Assembly (NCBI RefSeq): GCF_009923995.1
Contig: NZ_RFSK01000039.1
Location: forward strand, 1-58,563
Direction of reading: 5' to 3'
DNA from: Janthinobacterium sp.
GTDB taxonomy: Bacteria; Pseudomonadota; Gammaproteobacteria; Burkholderiales; Burkholderiaceae_D
Length of the DNA stretch: 58,563 nucleotides
Shown here: positions 1 to 11,592 of the stretch, one piece after another
Layout of the letters: the number at the start of each line of letters is the position of its first letter
Numbering within the stretch: the stretch's first letter is position 1
Position numbers and translations under genes: made by a program
The notes under the pieces: generated by a model
Database searches by the model: none
The model's input: only the letters and a program-made list of their open reading frames with translations
What the model was told of the DNA's origin: nothing

Positions 1-26
1 GGCTTGCCGCGGCAAGCCCTTTTTGC
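1..26. terminator. Hairpin with T-run at window edge
   Basis: GGCTTGCC-GC-GGCAAGCC forms an 8-bp perfect stem and is followed on the + strand by CTTTTT. It terminates + strand transcription entering from the left. Its use by the minus-strand protease gene ending at 42 depends on whether an A-run lies just outside the window. Confidence 0.6.
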
Positions 27-41
27 ATCCGGCTGCGTCGC

Positions 42-2522
42 CTAGCGGCGCGAAACCTTCATCAGGCGCGCGCCCAGGGTGGACGACAGGCTGACCTCGA
101 AACGGCCGCCGGCCGGCAAGGCGCTCACGTCGACGCTGGCGTTGCCGCCCGTCAAGCCGCTGGCGACCACCGTCTTGCGGCCATCGGCGGCCACGTGCAG
201 CACGGCGGCGTACGGTTCCGCCTGGGCATTCCAGGCCAGGGCCAGCTTGCCGCCCGTTTGCGTGGCATCAAAGCTGGCATCGTTGGCCGCCGCCTGGCTG
301 CGGCGCGCCGGGCGCTCCAGCTTGGCTAATGCCTTGCCTTTTGCCAATACTTCCACGTCGCTGATGTCGCCCGGGTTGGCAAAGCTGACACGGAAATGGC
401 TCATGGCGCTGCCGCCGTGGTCGGCCAGGGTGACGGCATCGAAGGGCAAGTCGATAGTCGCTCCCGACACCGTCAGGATGCGCAAGGTGTACGCCTGGCC
501 ACTGCCGCTGGCTGCGGCGCCGATGCGCGACGAGGAGGCGATGGCGGGACGCAGCGCCACGCCGGCCGGCGTGATGCGCCCGGAAATGGTCAGGTAGCCA
601 TTCTCGGCGACGGACACGCTGGCCGCCAGCACATTGCCGCCCGTGCCCTGCGCGCTGCGTTTTTCCAGGAATTGCTGCACGCGGGCATAGCTGTAGTCGG
701 AGAACCAGGCTCCGCTGCAATAGCTCATCACGTCCTTCATCGGGGTGCCCGCGCCATAGGCGGCCTTGCTCAACTGGCCGATGCTGCCGTCATAGCTGCT
801 GTTATACAGGGGCTGCGGTCCCAGATTGCCGTTCGCATACGGGTAGTCGGTGGCCGGATCGGCCGGGCCGCCGCAGGCGACGTGCTTGAGCGAGTGGTTG
901 TGGCCCAGCTCATGCACGAGCGTCGTCAGCCATTCAGGCCAGCCATTGCCGAAAGGATCCACCGACGCCGTGCTGCCGTAGCGGGCATCGAGGCCGATGG
1001 CCGAGGTGTAGTCGCCGCCGCTGGTGCGCTGGTTGATGTACGCCAGGCCGGCGGAACGGCCGACGGACATTTTCGGCACGAAGCCATAGTAATAGGCGCC
1101 GCTGTCTTCGCGGATGCGCGCATCCTCCACCAGCGGCAAGGTGGTGCTCCACCAGCTGTCGGCCGTACTGCTGCCCGGCACGCTGAGCGGTGCGCGCGTG
1201 GTGATGCTGATATTTTCCGCCGCATACGGATACACGCGCGTCAGGGCGGCACGGATCACTTCGGCGTCCGGCAGCTGGGCCACGCCATCGTCCGTGCTGA
1301 GCGGCACGAGCACGAGGCGGATCTTGGCCGCGCTGGCCACGGCAGGCGCCGCTTCCTGGCTCACCTGCGTGCCATCGTTGCCCACGGCCGTGACGCGCAC
1401 ACGCACGCCGGGCAAGATCCAGGCCGCCGGCAAGACGCCGCTGAAGTTGCCGCTGAAACTGTAATCGCTTTTTTCCGTTGGCAAGATGGCGGGGCCGCTC
1501 ATGGCGACGCTGCCCAGGTTGCCGCCAGTGGCGGAGGTGGCGCTCAAGGTCACGACGGGGCTGCTCCGCCCCGCCTGCGTGCCCAGCACGGACACGCGCA
1601 CGGCGGCCGCCTTGCCGCGCGTCAGACGCAGGGCCGTATCGCTGGCGTTCAGGTTCAGCACTTGCGCAAAATCAATGCTGCCCAGGGTAAAGGCCGACAC
1701 CGTGCCCGCATTCACGGCGATGCGCGACGCGGCCGACAGCATCACATTGCCCGTCGCCGACGCCGGCGCGGACAGGACCAGCTGGCTGCTGCTGGCGCTG
1801 ACGATGGTCGCCGGCGTGCTGCCCACGGAGGCGGCGCTGACCTGGTCGAGGTTCGTGCCCTGCACCGTCACCGACATCGCCTGGCCGCTGATGGCCGTGC
1901 TGATCGACGTCACCGTCACGCTGGCCAGCACGGTGTAGGTGTCGCCGCTGGTCACGTCGTTGTAGGGACCGTGCACCGTCAGCGGCCCCGTCGCGGCACC
2001 CGCCGGCACGAGGACGGTCACGCTGCCCGCACCCTGGCTCTGCGGGACGGCCGAGGCGCCGCTGCCGAATTGCACCGCCGTGACGGCGCCCATGCCGCCG
2101 CCCGCGATGGTGACGCTGGAACCGACGCCGCCCGTGGCCGGCTCGACGCTGCTGATGCTCAGCGGCACATACACGTTCACGCTGTAGCTGCTGGCCGCCG
2201 TGCCGCTGGTACTGACGAGGCTCAAGGCGCCCGACACGGGCACGCCCGGCATGATCAGGGTGGCGCTCGTCTCGCTGACGGCACTCGTGGCCACGGTCAC
2301 GCCGCCCACCTGGAAAGCCGTGACGCGGCTCAGGTTCGTCCCCGTGATCACGACGCTGCCGCCCACGGCGACGTTGCTCGCCGCAACGGCCGTGACGGCG
2401 GGAATCACGACGGGACTGCCCGACGTGGTCGCCACCACCGTGTCGCCGCCACTACTGCCGCCGCCACCGCAGGCGGACAGGCCCAGCATGAGAAACAATG
2501 CTACAAGCAAATGGTTTTTCAT
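42..2522 (-). CDS. Lipoprotein zinc metalloprotease with IPT/TIG-like repeats (M66/reprolysin-like)
   Basis: This 826-residue protein begins with a lipoprotein signal (MKNHLLVALF, lipobox LSAC then a Gly/Ser linker), so it is probably anchored in the outer membrane or exposed at the surface. Residues about 40-290 contain three to four beta-rich repeats of IPT/TIG type (VTAVAASNVAVGGSVVITG, ISSVEPATGGVGSSVTIAG). The catalytic half carries HELGHNHSLKH near residue 536, an HExxHxxxxxH zinc site, followed by DVMSYC as a probable Met-turn. The usual metzincin Gly is Ser. A C-terminal beta-rich region follows. I chose the ATG at 2522 over a TTG three codons upstream because it starts a normal lipoprotein signal. 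The substrate is unknown. The fold assignment to M66-like proteases is inferred from the motif order. Confidence 0.75.
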   Translation of the reverse strand: MKNHLLVALFLMLGLSACGGGGSSGGDTVVATTSGSPVVIPAVTAVAASNVAVGGSVVITGTNLSRVTAFQVGGVTVATSAVSETSATLIMPGVPVSGALSLVSTSGTAASSYSVNVYVPLSISSVEPATGGVGSSVTIAGGGMGAVTAVQFGSGASAVPQSQGAGSVTVLVPAGAATGPLTVHGPYNDVTSGDTYTVLASVTVTSISTAISGQAMSVTVQGTNLDQVSAASVGSTPATIVSASSSQLVLSAPASATGNVMLSAASRIAVNAGTVSAFTLGSIDFAQVLNLNASDTALRLTRGKAAAVRVSVLGTQAGRSSPVVTLSATSATGGNLGSVAMSGPAILPTEKSDYSFSGNFSGVLPAAWILPGVRVRVTAVGNDGTQVSQEAAPAVASAAKIRLVLVPLSTDDGVAQLPDAEVIRAALTRVYPYAAENISITTRAPLSVPGSSTADSWWSTTLPLVEDARIREDSGAYYYGFVPKMSVGRSAGLAYINQRTSGGDYTSAIGLDARYGSTASVDPFGNGWPEWLTTLVHELGHNHSLKHVACGGPADPATDYPYANGNLGPQPLYNSSYDGSIGQLSKAAYGAGTPMKDVMSYCSGAWFSDYSYARVQQFLEKRSAQGTGGNVLAASVSVAENGYLTISGRITPAGVALRPAIASSSRIGAAASGSGQAYTLRILTVSGATIDLPFDAVTLADHGGSAMSHFRVSFANPGDISDVEVLAKGKALAKLERPARRSQAAANDASFDATQTGGKLALAWNAQAEPYAAVLHVAADGRKTVVASGLTGGNASVDVSALPAGGRFEVSLSSTLGARLMKVSRR

Positions 2523-3195
2523 GGCCGGCAACCATGGTCGAACAGCGCAAGGCCGGGTGAGACATGCGGGAAATGTGACATATTGGTGACTTTTGGTGAG
2601 AATTTAATTTCGAGGAACCAATATTATCCGTGACTTCAATTCCGAAAGACAACTATTAATGCTTTTGATTCAATTGGTTTTGATAATAATTAAAATATCT
2701 GCTTGGCAATTTTTATTGTGAGCATTATTCGTCTCCCTCTGTATTGTTTCAAATCAAGATTGTTTCCAGATATGCTTATTGCCATTCGATTCATGAAAAT
2801 AAATCGCGGCCGGATCAAATAATGTGGAAATATATCCACAAGCTAGAGGACATGCCTTCTCGCCAACTTTGTTGGAAGAATTAACGTTTTCAGTAAGATT
2901 TTCAGGAATGTAATTTTTAGAAACAGCGGAAAAAAGCGGGGAATGTTGCCGGGATAGCGGCGCAGGAGAGGCGCCGGTGTTGCAGGAACGGCGGGCGCGT
3001 GGCGAACGGCCGCTTTTGCCCAAAACCAAAGCAGCCTGATGCCGTATAATTTTAGACCCGGTGAAATCAGGCGATTGCCACCTTCTGCCTGCCCTACCCG
3101 GCCGGCACTCTCCGTCAGCTGATCCTGCTGGCCCGCAACCGCCTCGCAAAGTCTTGCCGCCGCGCCGCCGCCCGTTTGCCTATTGAAAGCATGAA
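2523..3195. other. AT-rich intergenic region between the protease gene and metH
   Basis: This is a 673-bp gap between divergent genes. From about 2580 to 2940 the base composition is strongly AT-rich compared with the GC-rich surroundings. From 2940 it returns to high GC. It must hold the protease promoter and the metH promoter. I find no tRNA, no B12-box or SAH-riboswitch core, and no convincing gene. One unbroken minus-strand reading frame (2754-3149) has no recognisable domain and no plausible start. Confidence 0.6.
3045..3050 (+). promoter_or_regulatory. Probable -10 box for metH
   Basis: A perfect TATAAT lies about 145 bases before the metH start. No good -35 element sits 16-18 bases upstream; TTGCCC at 3016-3021 is too far away. 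The call rests on the -10 alone. Confidence 0.45.
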
Positions 3196-6990
<3,795 letters not shown>

Positions 6991-7102
6991 CGTGGCGACC
7001 CGGCGCGCGGAACTTTTCGCGCGCCGCGGCGCACTAACGCAGTATGCCGGCCGGCATGCTGCATGCCCGCTCCGGCCCGTTTCCAACTGGCAAGGAGGTA
7101 CT

Positions 7103-7474
7103 ATGGCAACCAATTTCAAACTCAAACGCTGGCAGGATCAGGTAATCCTGCTGCTGGGCCTGTGGCTGCTCGTCTCGCCCTGGGCGTTCTCCTATGCCGA
7201 AGGCTCGCCGCAGATGATCAACGCCTTTGTCTCGGGACTGGTGATTGCCATCCTGGCCGCCTTCGACCTATACAAGACGTATTTCTGGGCCGTCGTCGTC
7301 AACCTGCTGGTGGGTGTCTGGGTCGCCGCCTCGCCATGGATACTGCGCCTGGCCGACCAGCGCGTCGTCATGTGGAACGAGCTGATCGTCGGCATCGCCG
7401 TCGTCGTCCTGGCCCTGTGGGAACTGCGCACGGACCCCGAGCTGCACAAGCACTGGCCCGGCGCCGCCGCGTAG
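7103..7474 (+). CDS. SPW-repeat membrane protein
   Basis: This 123-residue protein has four predicted transmembrane helices arranged as two similar halves. Each half carries the Ser-Pro-Trp signature (VSPWAFSY and ASPWILRL) that defines the SPW repeat family. It starts at the ATG at 7103, directly behind a strong AAGGAGGT ribosome site; longer upstream extensions run into metH and are not real. It stands alone after metH and ends at a terminator. The function of the family is not known; location in the inner membrane is inferred from the helices. Confidence 0.85.
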   Translation: MATNFKLKRWQDQVILLLGLWLLVSPWAFSYAEGSPQMINAFVSGLVIAILAAFDLYKTYFWAVVVNLLVGVWVAASPWILRLADQRVVMWNELIVGIAVVVLALWELRTDPELHKHWPGAAA

Positions 7475-7490
7475 TGCAGCTACCGGCGCA

Positions 7491-7526
7491 AAAAAGCCCT
7501 GCCACGGCGACGCCGTGCAGGGCTTT
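7491..7526. terminator. Bidirectional intrinsic terminator
   Basis: AAAAAGCCCTG-C-CACGG ... CCGTG-CAGGGCTTTT: a GC-rich stem flanked by A-run and T-run, so it can stop transcription from both sides. It follows the SPW gene. Confidence 0.85.
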
Positions 7527-7560
7527 TATGAACAACACAGCAGATACGCGACGTCACAGC

Positions 7561-7657
7561 ACTTGGCATGAGCGTAGCGAGCGGAAGGGAGAGGTGGCCA
7601 AGAAGCGCAACCGTACCGAGGTACGGTGAGCATCGCAGGCCGCCTATGCCGACGCGC
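7561..7657. repeat. Candidate multi-stem structured element
   Basis: Several complementary segments lie together in the non-coding gap between two convergent genes. CTTGGC (7562-7567) pairs with GCCAAG (7597-7602). GCGC (7605-7608) pairs with GCGC (7654-7657) and encloses a hairpin ACCGTAC-CGAG-GTACGGT (7610-7627) plus a weaker GCAT/ATGC stem (7630-7649). It may be an interspersed repeat or a structured 3' UTR of the EAL-HDOD gene. Only one copy is present in the window. Confidence 0.45.
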
Positions 7658-7678
7658 AGCAGCTCAGGTCAGGCGCCA

Positions 7679-8959
7679 CTACAGCGCATACCTCACGACA
7701 TTATCACTCCATTCATAGGCGGCCATTTCCAGCTCCACCAGGTCGTCCGGGGACATGGCCAGGTCGCGCAGGGTGGGCACGATTTCGCCTTCCATGTCTT
7801 CGATGCGCTCGATGCATTCGGCCAGGCGCAGCAAGTCGCCGTAGAAGCCTTCGCGCGACAGCAGCGCTTCGGCCACTTCGTCGATCACTTCGATCTGTTT
7901 CAGGATTTCCGACATCGGCACGCCGAACAGGGTATCCATCAGCGACATGATGCCGACCGTAAAGGCGATATCGGCCGAATGGGCGTGGTTCGGGCGCAGT
8001 TTATGGGCCAGCAATTCCAGTAGGCGGCCGCGCGTGGTGGCCAGCATCAGCAGCGGCGTCATGCTATGGCCGCGCTTGCTTGGTTCCGCGTACAGCATGA
8101 TCTGCAGCCAGCGCTGCAGCTGGCGACGGCCCAGCACGGTGACGGCCTGGCTCAGCGAATCGATGCGCTGGCGGGCGCCCACGGCCGGTGTATTGACCAA
8201 GCGCAATAAGTTCAAGGCCAGCGACACGTCGCGCTTGATGGCGCGCTCGATCTCCATGTTGTCCGCATCGGAGGTGACCAGGGTCATCAGCTCCATGACG
8301 GCCAGTTGCGACGGCGACAGCTTCTTGCCCGTCATGATGGCCGGCTTGGCAAAGTAATAGCCCTGGAAATAATCGAAGCCCAGGTCCAGGCCCGACTTGA
8401 ATTCTTCGCGCGTTTCGACCTTTTCCGCCACCAGTTTCTTGTGTTCCTGCTTGAAACGGGGCGCCAGGGCCGCCAGCACCTTCGGATCGACGGTGCTCAT
8501 GTCCATCTTGACGTATTGCACCAGAGGCAACAGTTCCTGTACCTGCGTCGTATCGGCCACGACATTTTCCAGCGCAAAGGTGAAGCCGTGGCCCACCAGT
8601 TCGCTGATGCGCGTGCGCAATGCCGGCGTCACCTGCATCGATTCGACCACTTCCAGCACGACTTTTTCGCGCGGCAGGAAGACGAAGATGTCGCTCATGA
8701 TCACATCGGCATCGACGTTGACGAAGCCGAGCGCGTCGCCGATGACCTTTTCCATGCCCAGTTGCGAGGCATGGGCAATGACGGAAGCCGTGGCCGACAA
8801 ATCGCTCGTGATGTTGGCGGGCCCGACCGGAGCGTTGCGGAATAGCAACTCATAGCCGAACAGGGCTTGATTGCGGTCAAGGATAGGTTGTCGCCCCAGA
8901 TAGAACTCGCGTACGCGCAAGGGTTTCGGGGTGATGTCGTTGCTGGAAATATCGATCAT
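7679..8959 (-). CDS. EAL-HDOD signalling protein (degenerate EAL)
   Basis: The protein has an N-terminal EAL-like domain (about 15-220) and a C-terminal HDOD domain (about 215-420, LNLLRLVNTPAVGARQ), the YuxH-like architecture. The EAL signature is replaced by ELLFR, and the metal-binding DDFG loop is not recognisable, although KMDMSTVD and AEKVET remain. It is therefore probably a c-di-GMP sensor or protein-interaction module, not an active phosphodiesterase. I prefer the ATG at 8959 (426 residues), preceded by GAAGAG, over a TTG at 9028 that has no ribosome site. It is followed by the structured element at 7561-7657. Confidence 0.85.
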   Translation of the reverse strand: MIDISSNDITPKPLRVREFYLGRQPILDRNQALFGYELLFRNAPVGPANITSDLSATASVIAHASQLGMEKVIGDALGFVNVDADVIMSDIFVFLPREKVVLEVVESMQVTPALRTRISELVGHGFTFALENVVADTTQVQELLPLVQYVKMDMSTVDPKVLAALAPRFKQEHKKLVAEKVETREEFKSGLDLGFDYFQGYYFAKPAIMTGKKLSPSQLAVMELMTLVTSDADNMEIERAIKRDVSLALNLLRLVNTPAVGARQRIDSLSQAVTVLGRRQLQRWLQIMLYAEPSKRGHSMTPLLMLATTRGRLLELLAHKLRPNHAHSADIAFTVGIMSLMDTLFGVPMSEILKQIEVIDEVAEALLSREGFYGDLLRLAECIERIEDMEGEIVPTLRDLAMSPDDLVELEMAAYEWSDNVVRYAL

Positions 8960-9096
8960 TAACTCTTCATCAATCACGTCGAGTGACACTGGCCGCGCCG
9001 CGCCCGCATCAAGGTTCACTATTGACAATACTTTAGCTGAATTTCGCCCGCGCTGTGGGTATTTTGGCAGTAATCGGGCGTATTGTCGTCAACAAA

Positions 9097-9876
9097 TTAG
9101 GTGGCCGGGCTTTCCTGCACCATCCCATCGACAAACAACTTCAATTCTCCGGGCGCAAACGCCGTCCATTGCTCGTTGGTGGTCAGCGGCTGCGTGACGA
9201 TCACGGCCACCCGGTCCTGCGGCGTGGTGACCTGGGAAAAATCGACGCTGAGGTCTTCATCGGAGAGTTTAGCAGTTGGAAACGGATGTTGTCGCACCAG
9301 ATAATGCAAGCTGGTGGAGCAATGGGCAAACAGCGCCTCTCCGCTGGAGAGCATCATGTTGAAGGTGCCGTGGGCAGCGATGCCCGGCAACAGCTCCGCC
9401 AGCGCCAGGTGCAGGGCAGGCAAGGCCGGCGGCGCGTCGCCGAAGCGCGCGTGCAATTCCTGCAGCAGGTAGCAGAAGGCCAGTTCGCTGTCCGTGCAGC
9501 CGACGGGGCGGTAACTGCCCGTCAGCACGGGATGAAATTCCTTCAGGTCGCCGTTATGGGCGAAGACCCAGTAGCGGCCCCACAGTTCGCGCACGAAGGG
9601 GTGGCAGTTTTCCAGCGCCACCTGGCCCTGCGTGGCCTTGCGGATGTGCGCGATGACATTGCGCGACTTGATGGGATAGCGTTTGATCAGTTCGGCCACG
9701 GGCGAGGCGACGGCCGCCTGGTGGTCGACGAAATGGCGCACGCCGGCGCCCTCGAAAAAGGCGATGCCCCAGCCGTCATGGTGGGTATCCGTATGGCCGC
9801 CGCGCATGGCGAAGCCGGTAAAACTAAAGACAATGTCCGTTGGGACATTGCAATTCATTCCGAGTAGTTGGCACAT
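9097..9876 (-). CDS. Class II glutamine amidotransferase (YafJ-like)
   Basis: This is a 259-residue stand-alone Ntn-type glutamine amidotransferase domain. The start at 9876 gives Met-Cys, placing the nucleophilic Cys at position 2 as the family requires (MCQLLGMNCN); a longer form starting at 9927 would bury it. Other expected features are the RGGHTDTHHDGWG stretch, the AHIRKATQG motif and HNGDLKEF. The family member YafJ has no firmly assigned acceptor substrate, so only glutamine hydrolysis is safe to infer. A 12-bp-arm inverted repeat sits 26 bases ahead of the start. Confidence 0.88.
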   Translation of the reverse strand: MCQLLGMNCNVPTDIVFSFTGFAMRGGHTDTHHDGWGIAFFEGAGVRHFVDHQAAVASPVAELIKRYPIKSRNVIAHIRKATQGQVALENCHPFVRELWGRYWVFAHNGDLKEFHPVLTGSYRPVGCTDSELAFCYLLQELHARFGDAPPALPALHLALAELLPGIAAHGTFNMMLSSGEALFAHCSTSLHYLVRQHPFPTAKLSDEDLSVDFSQVTTPQDRVAVIVTQPLTTNEQWTAFAPGELKLFVDGMVQESPAT

Positions 9877-9901
9877 GATCTGTTTGCAGCGGGGTAACCC
9901 G

Positions 9902-9948
9902 GCCACCATACCATGCCGGCTTGCCAATTGGTATGGTGGCGATCGCCA
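9902..9948. promoter_or_regulatory. Long perfect inverted repeat plus adjoining palindrome
   Basis: GCCACCATACCA (9902-9913) and TGGTATGGTGGC (9929-9940) are perfect 12-bp inverted arms around a 15-base loop. They run into TGGCGATCGCCA (9937-9948), itself a perfect palindrome. There is no T-run, so this is not a standard terminator. It lies in the leader of the amidotransferase gene, downstream of the DUF3567 gene, and could be an operator or an RNA stem-loop. Confidence 0.5.
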
Positions 9949-9962
9949 TCAGAGGAATAGTA

Positions 9963-10220
9963 TCAGTGCAGCAGGACAGGCTGGCTCATGAGGGAATCGT
10001 AGCTGCCCAGGAATTCATCGATTTCTTCCATGCTCGGTTCGCTGGCGATCAGTTCCGTGACGTCGCGGCGGAAGTTTTGCGCCAGGACGCCGGCAATGAA
10101 GGTTTCCCGCTTGCCGCCCTTGTCGACGATTTCATAGCCGCCGAAGCGCAAGGCTTCGAGGTCGACGTCGACGCCGAATTCCACGACGCTATATTGCTCG
10201 CTGTTATAGATCAGGTTCAT
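9963..10220 (-). CDS. DUF3567 family protein
   Basis: This acidic 85-residue protein (MNLIYNSEQYSVVEFG, RFGGYEIVDKGGKRE) matches in length and sequence style the DUF3567 proteins that are conserved in Burkholderiales. It has no signal peptide or membrane segment. AAGGA lies at the proper distance before the ATG. A small hairpin, GCAGGAG-aag-CTCCTGC (10239-10255), lies in its leader. The function is unknown. Confidence 0.8.
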   Translation of the reverse strand: MNLIYNSEQYSVVEFGVDVDLEALRFGGYEIVDKGGKRETFIAGVLAQNFRRDVTELIASEPSMEEIDEFLGSYDSLMSQPVLLH

Positions 10221-10376
10221 TTTGCATCCTTCGCTCAGGCAGGAGAAGCTCCTGCGGTTTCAGAACAGAGGTGGGGCTGATACGGCGCCATTTCAAGCGC
10301 CATGCCACCCGGCGGGCTACAGAGTTGTAACGAGATGCAAATTGCGACTGCGGTCATGCGATCAGAAAACCTGCGC

Positions 10377-10778
10377 TCAGGAAACCACGAGGTCCGCCTG
10401 CAGCGCCAGCAGGGCATCATAGGGACTGGCGGTGAGCCAGGTGCGCAGTTGCTCGATATGCGTGGCGTCGGCCAGGCTGATGAACAAGTGCGCGGGGGGA
10501 TGGCGCAACAGACGATTCAATGTTACACGCAATACGAGATTGCCGCTGCAGCACAGGCAGCCAGGCGCGATGCGCAACAGTTGCAAGGGAAACGGTGGGG
10601 AAGAAGAAACTTGTTCGGCCAGGTCGGCCAGGGGGGAGTTGCCGTCAGCCAATCCTTCCAGGATGACGGCGCTCGCTTGCTGCGGCCGCAAGGCTTGCGC
10701 GATGGCGGCCTCGCGGTCGGCGGCACGTCCGCCGCTGACGAGGGTCAGTGGCGTCGCGTGCCGCAGGGCGGACGTCAC
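10377..10778 (-). CDS. Small CobW-like protein with degenerate nucleotide site
   Basis: A 133-residue protein starts at a GTG that overlaps the stop of the upstream response regulator gene (shared GTGA, 10775-10778), so translation is coupled. It contains PGCLCCSGNLVLRVTLNRLL, resembling the GCxCC metal-binding segment of CobW/COG0523 GTPases, followed by LFISLADATHIEQL. The position of the P-loop reads LVSGGRAADREA and lacks the GKT, and no C-terminal CobW domain is present. It may be a metal-binding remnant or a specialised partner. The family link is inferred from the short motif. Confidence 0.6.
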   Translation of the reverse strand: MTSALRHATPLTLVSGGRAADREAAIAQALRPQQASAVILEGLADGNSPLADLAEQVSSSPPFPLQLLRIAPGCLCCSGNLVLRVTLNRLLRHPPAHLFISLADATHIEQLRTWLTASPYDALLALQADLVVS

Positions 10779-11494
10779 AGGCTTTTCTTGGCCAGCTTGC
10801 CCGGCTCGACGCCCAGCTGTTTCAGCTTGCGGTACAAATGGGTGCGCTCCAGGCCCGTTTTTTCCGCCACGCGGGTCATGCTGCCCCCTTCGCGGCCCAG
10901 GTGGTGTTCGAAATACATGCGCTCGAAGGCGTCGCGCGCCTCGCGCAGGGGCAAGTCGAAGGACAGGTTGTAGCCGTGGCCTTCGGCCACCGCCGGCACG
11001 TTGATGCCGGGGCGCACCATCAGCTGCTGCGGCGCGCTGCCGCCAAAACTGGGCACGGGATGGCTGCTTTCTTCGGCGATGACGGGCGCTGCCGGCCGTG
11101 GCGCCACGCTCGGCGCGCGCACGGTTTCCTGGGCCCGCGTCAAGCCTTGCTGGACCGCTTTCAGCAGTTTTTGCAGGGCAATCGGCTTTTCCAGGAAGTT
11201 CAGCGCGCCGATGCGCGTCGCCTCGACGGCCGTATCGATGGTGGCATGGCCCGACATCATGATCACCGGCATGGTCAGCAAGCCATCGCGCTGCCATTCC
11301 TTGAGCAAGGTCACGCCGTCCGTATCGGGCATCCAGATATCCAGCAATACCAGATCCGGCGCACCGGCGGCACGCGCTTCGCGCGCCTGCTGCGCATTTT
11401 CGGCCAGCTGGATAGCATGTCCTTCGTCGCCCAGAATTTCCGAGAGCAACTCACGGATACCCATTTCATCATCCACTACGAGTATGTTTGCCAT
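10775..11494 (-). CDS. NtrX-like response regulator (receiver plus Fis-type HTH, no AAA+ domain)
   Basis: The 239-residue protein has an N-terminal receiver domain (MANILVVDDE; phospho-acceptor D52 in LLDIWMPD; about 1-120), a linker rich in Ala/Pro, and a C-terminal Fis-type helix-turn-helix (RVAEKTGLERTHLYRKLKQLG). The central sigma-54-activating ATPase of classical NtrX is missing, so it is unlikely to activate sigma-54 promoters by itself. The ATG at 11494 is chosen because it begins the receiver; a longer frame adds no conserved sequence. It lies 98 bases after the NtrY-like kinase gene and overlaps the CobW-like gene. Confidence 0.88.
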   Translation of the reverse strand: MANILVVDDEMGIRELLSEILGDEGHAIQLAENAQQAREARAAGAPDLVLLDIWMPDTDGVTLLKEWQRDGLLTMPVIMMSGHATIDTAVEATRIGALNFLEKPIALQKLLKAVQQGLTRAQETVRAPSVAPRPAAPVIAEESSHPVPSFGGSAPQQLMVRPGINVPAVAEGHGYNLSFDLPLREARDAFERMYFEHHLGREGGSMTRVAEKTGLERTHLYRKLKQLGVEPGKLAKKSL

Positions 11495-11592
11495 TCGTGT
11501 CTTGCCTTCCTCATTTCGCCGGCCGTCGCGCACAAGAGGCACGCGGCGGACAGCTATGATTTTATTAGTGTTTTAAATACTAAACCAGACCC

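Noticed and set aside
396..2633. 745-codon plus-strand reading frame opposite the metalloprotease
   Set aside because: Arg/His/Ala-rich shadow of a GC-rich gene; no domain and no ribosome site. The minus-strand protein has a signal peptide and zinc motif.
2754..3149. 131-codon minus-strand frame in the AT-rich gap
   Set aside because: No recognisable domain, uncertain start, and it runs from a GC-rich promoter region into AT-rich DNA; kept only as part of the composition finding.
3050..3195. Cobalamin or SAH riboswitch ahead of metH
   Set aside because: No B12-box and no SAH-switch core sequence in the transcribed leader.
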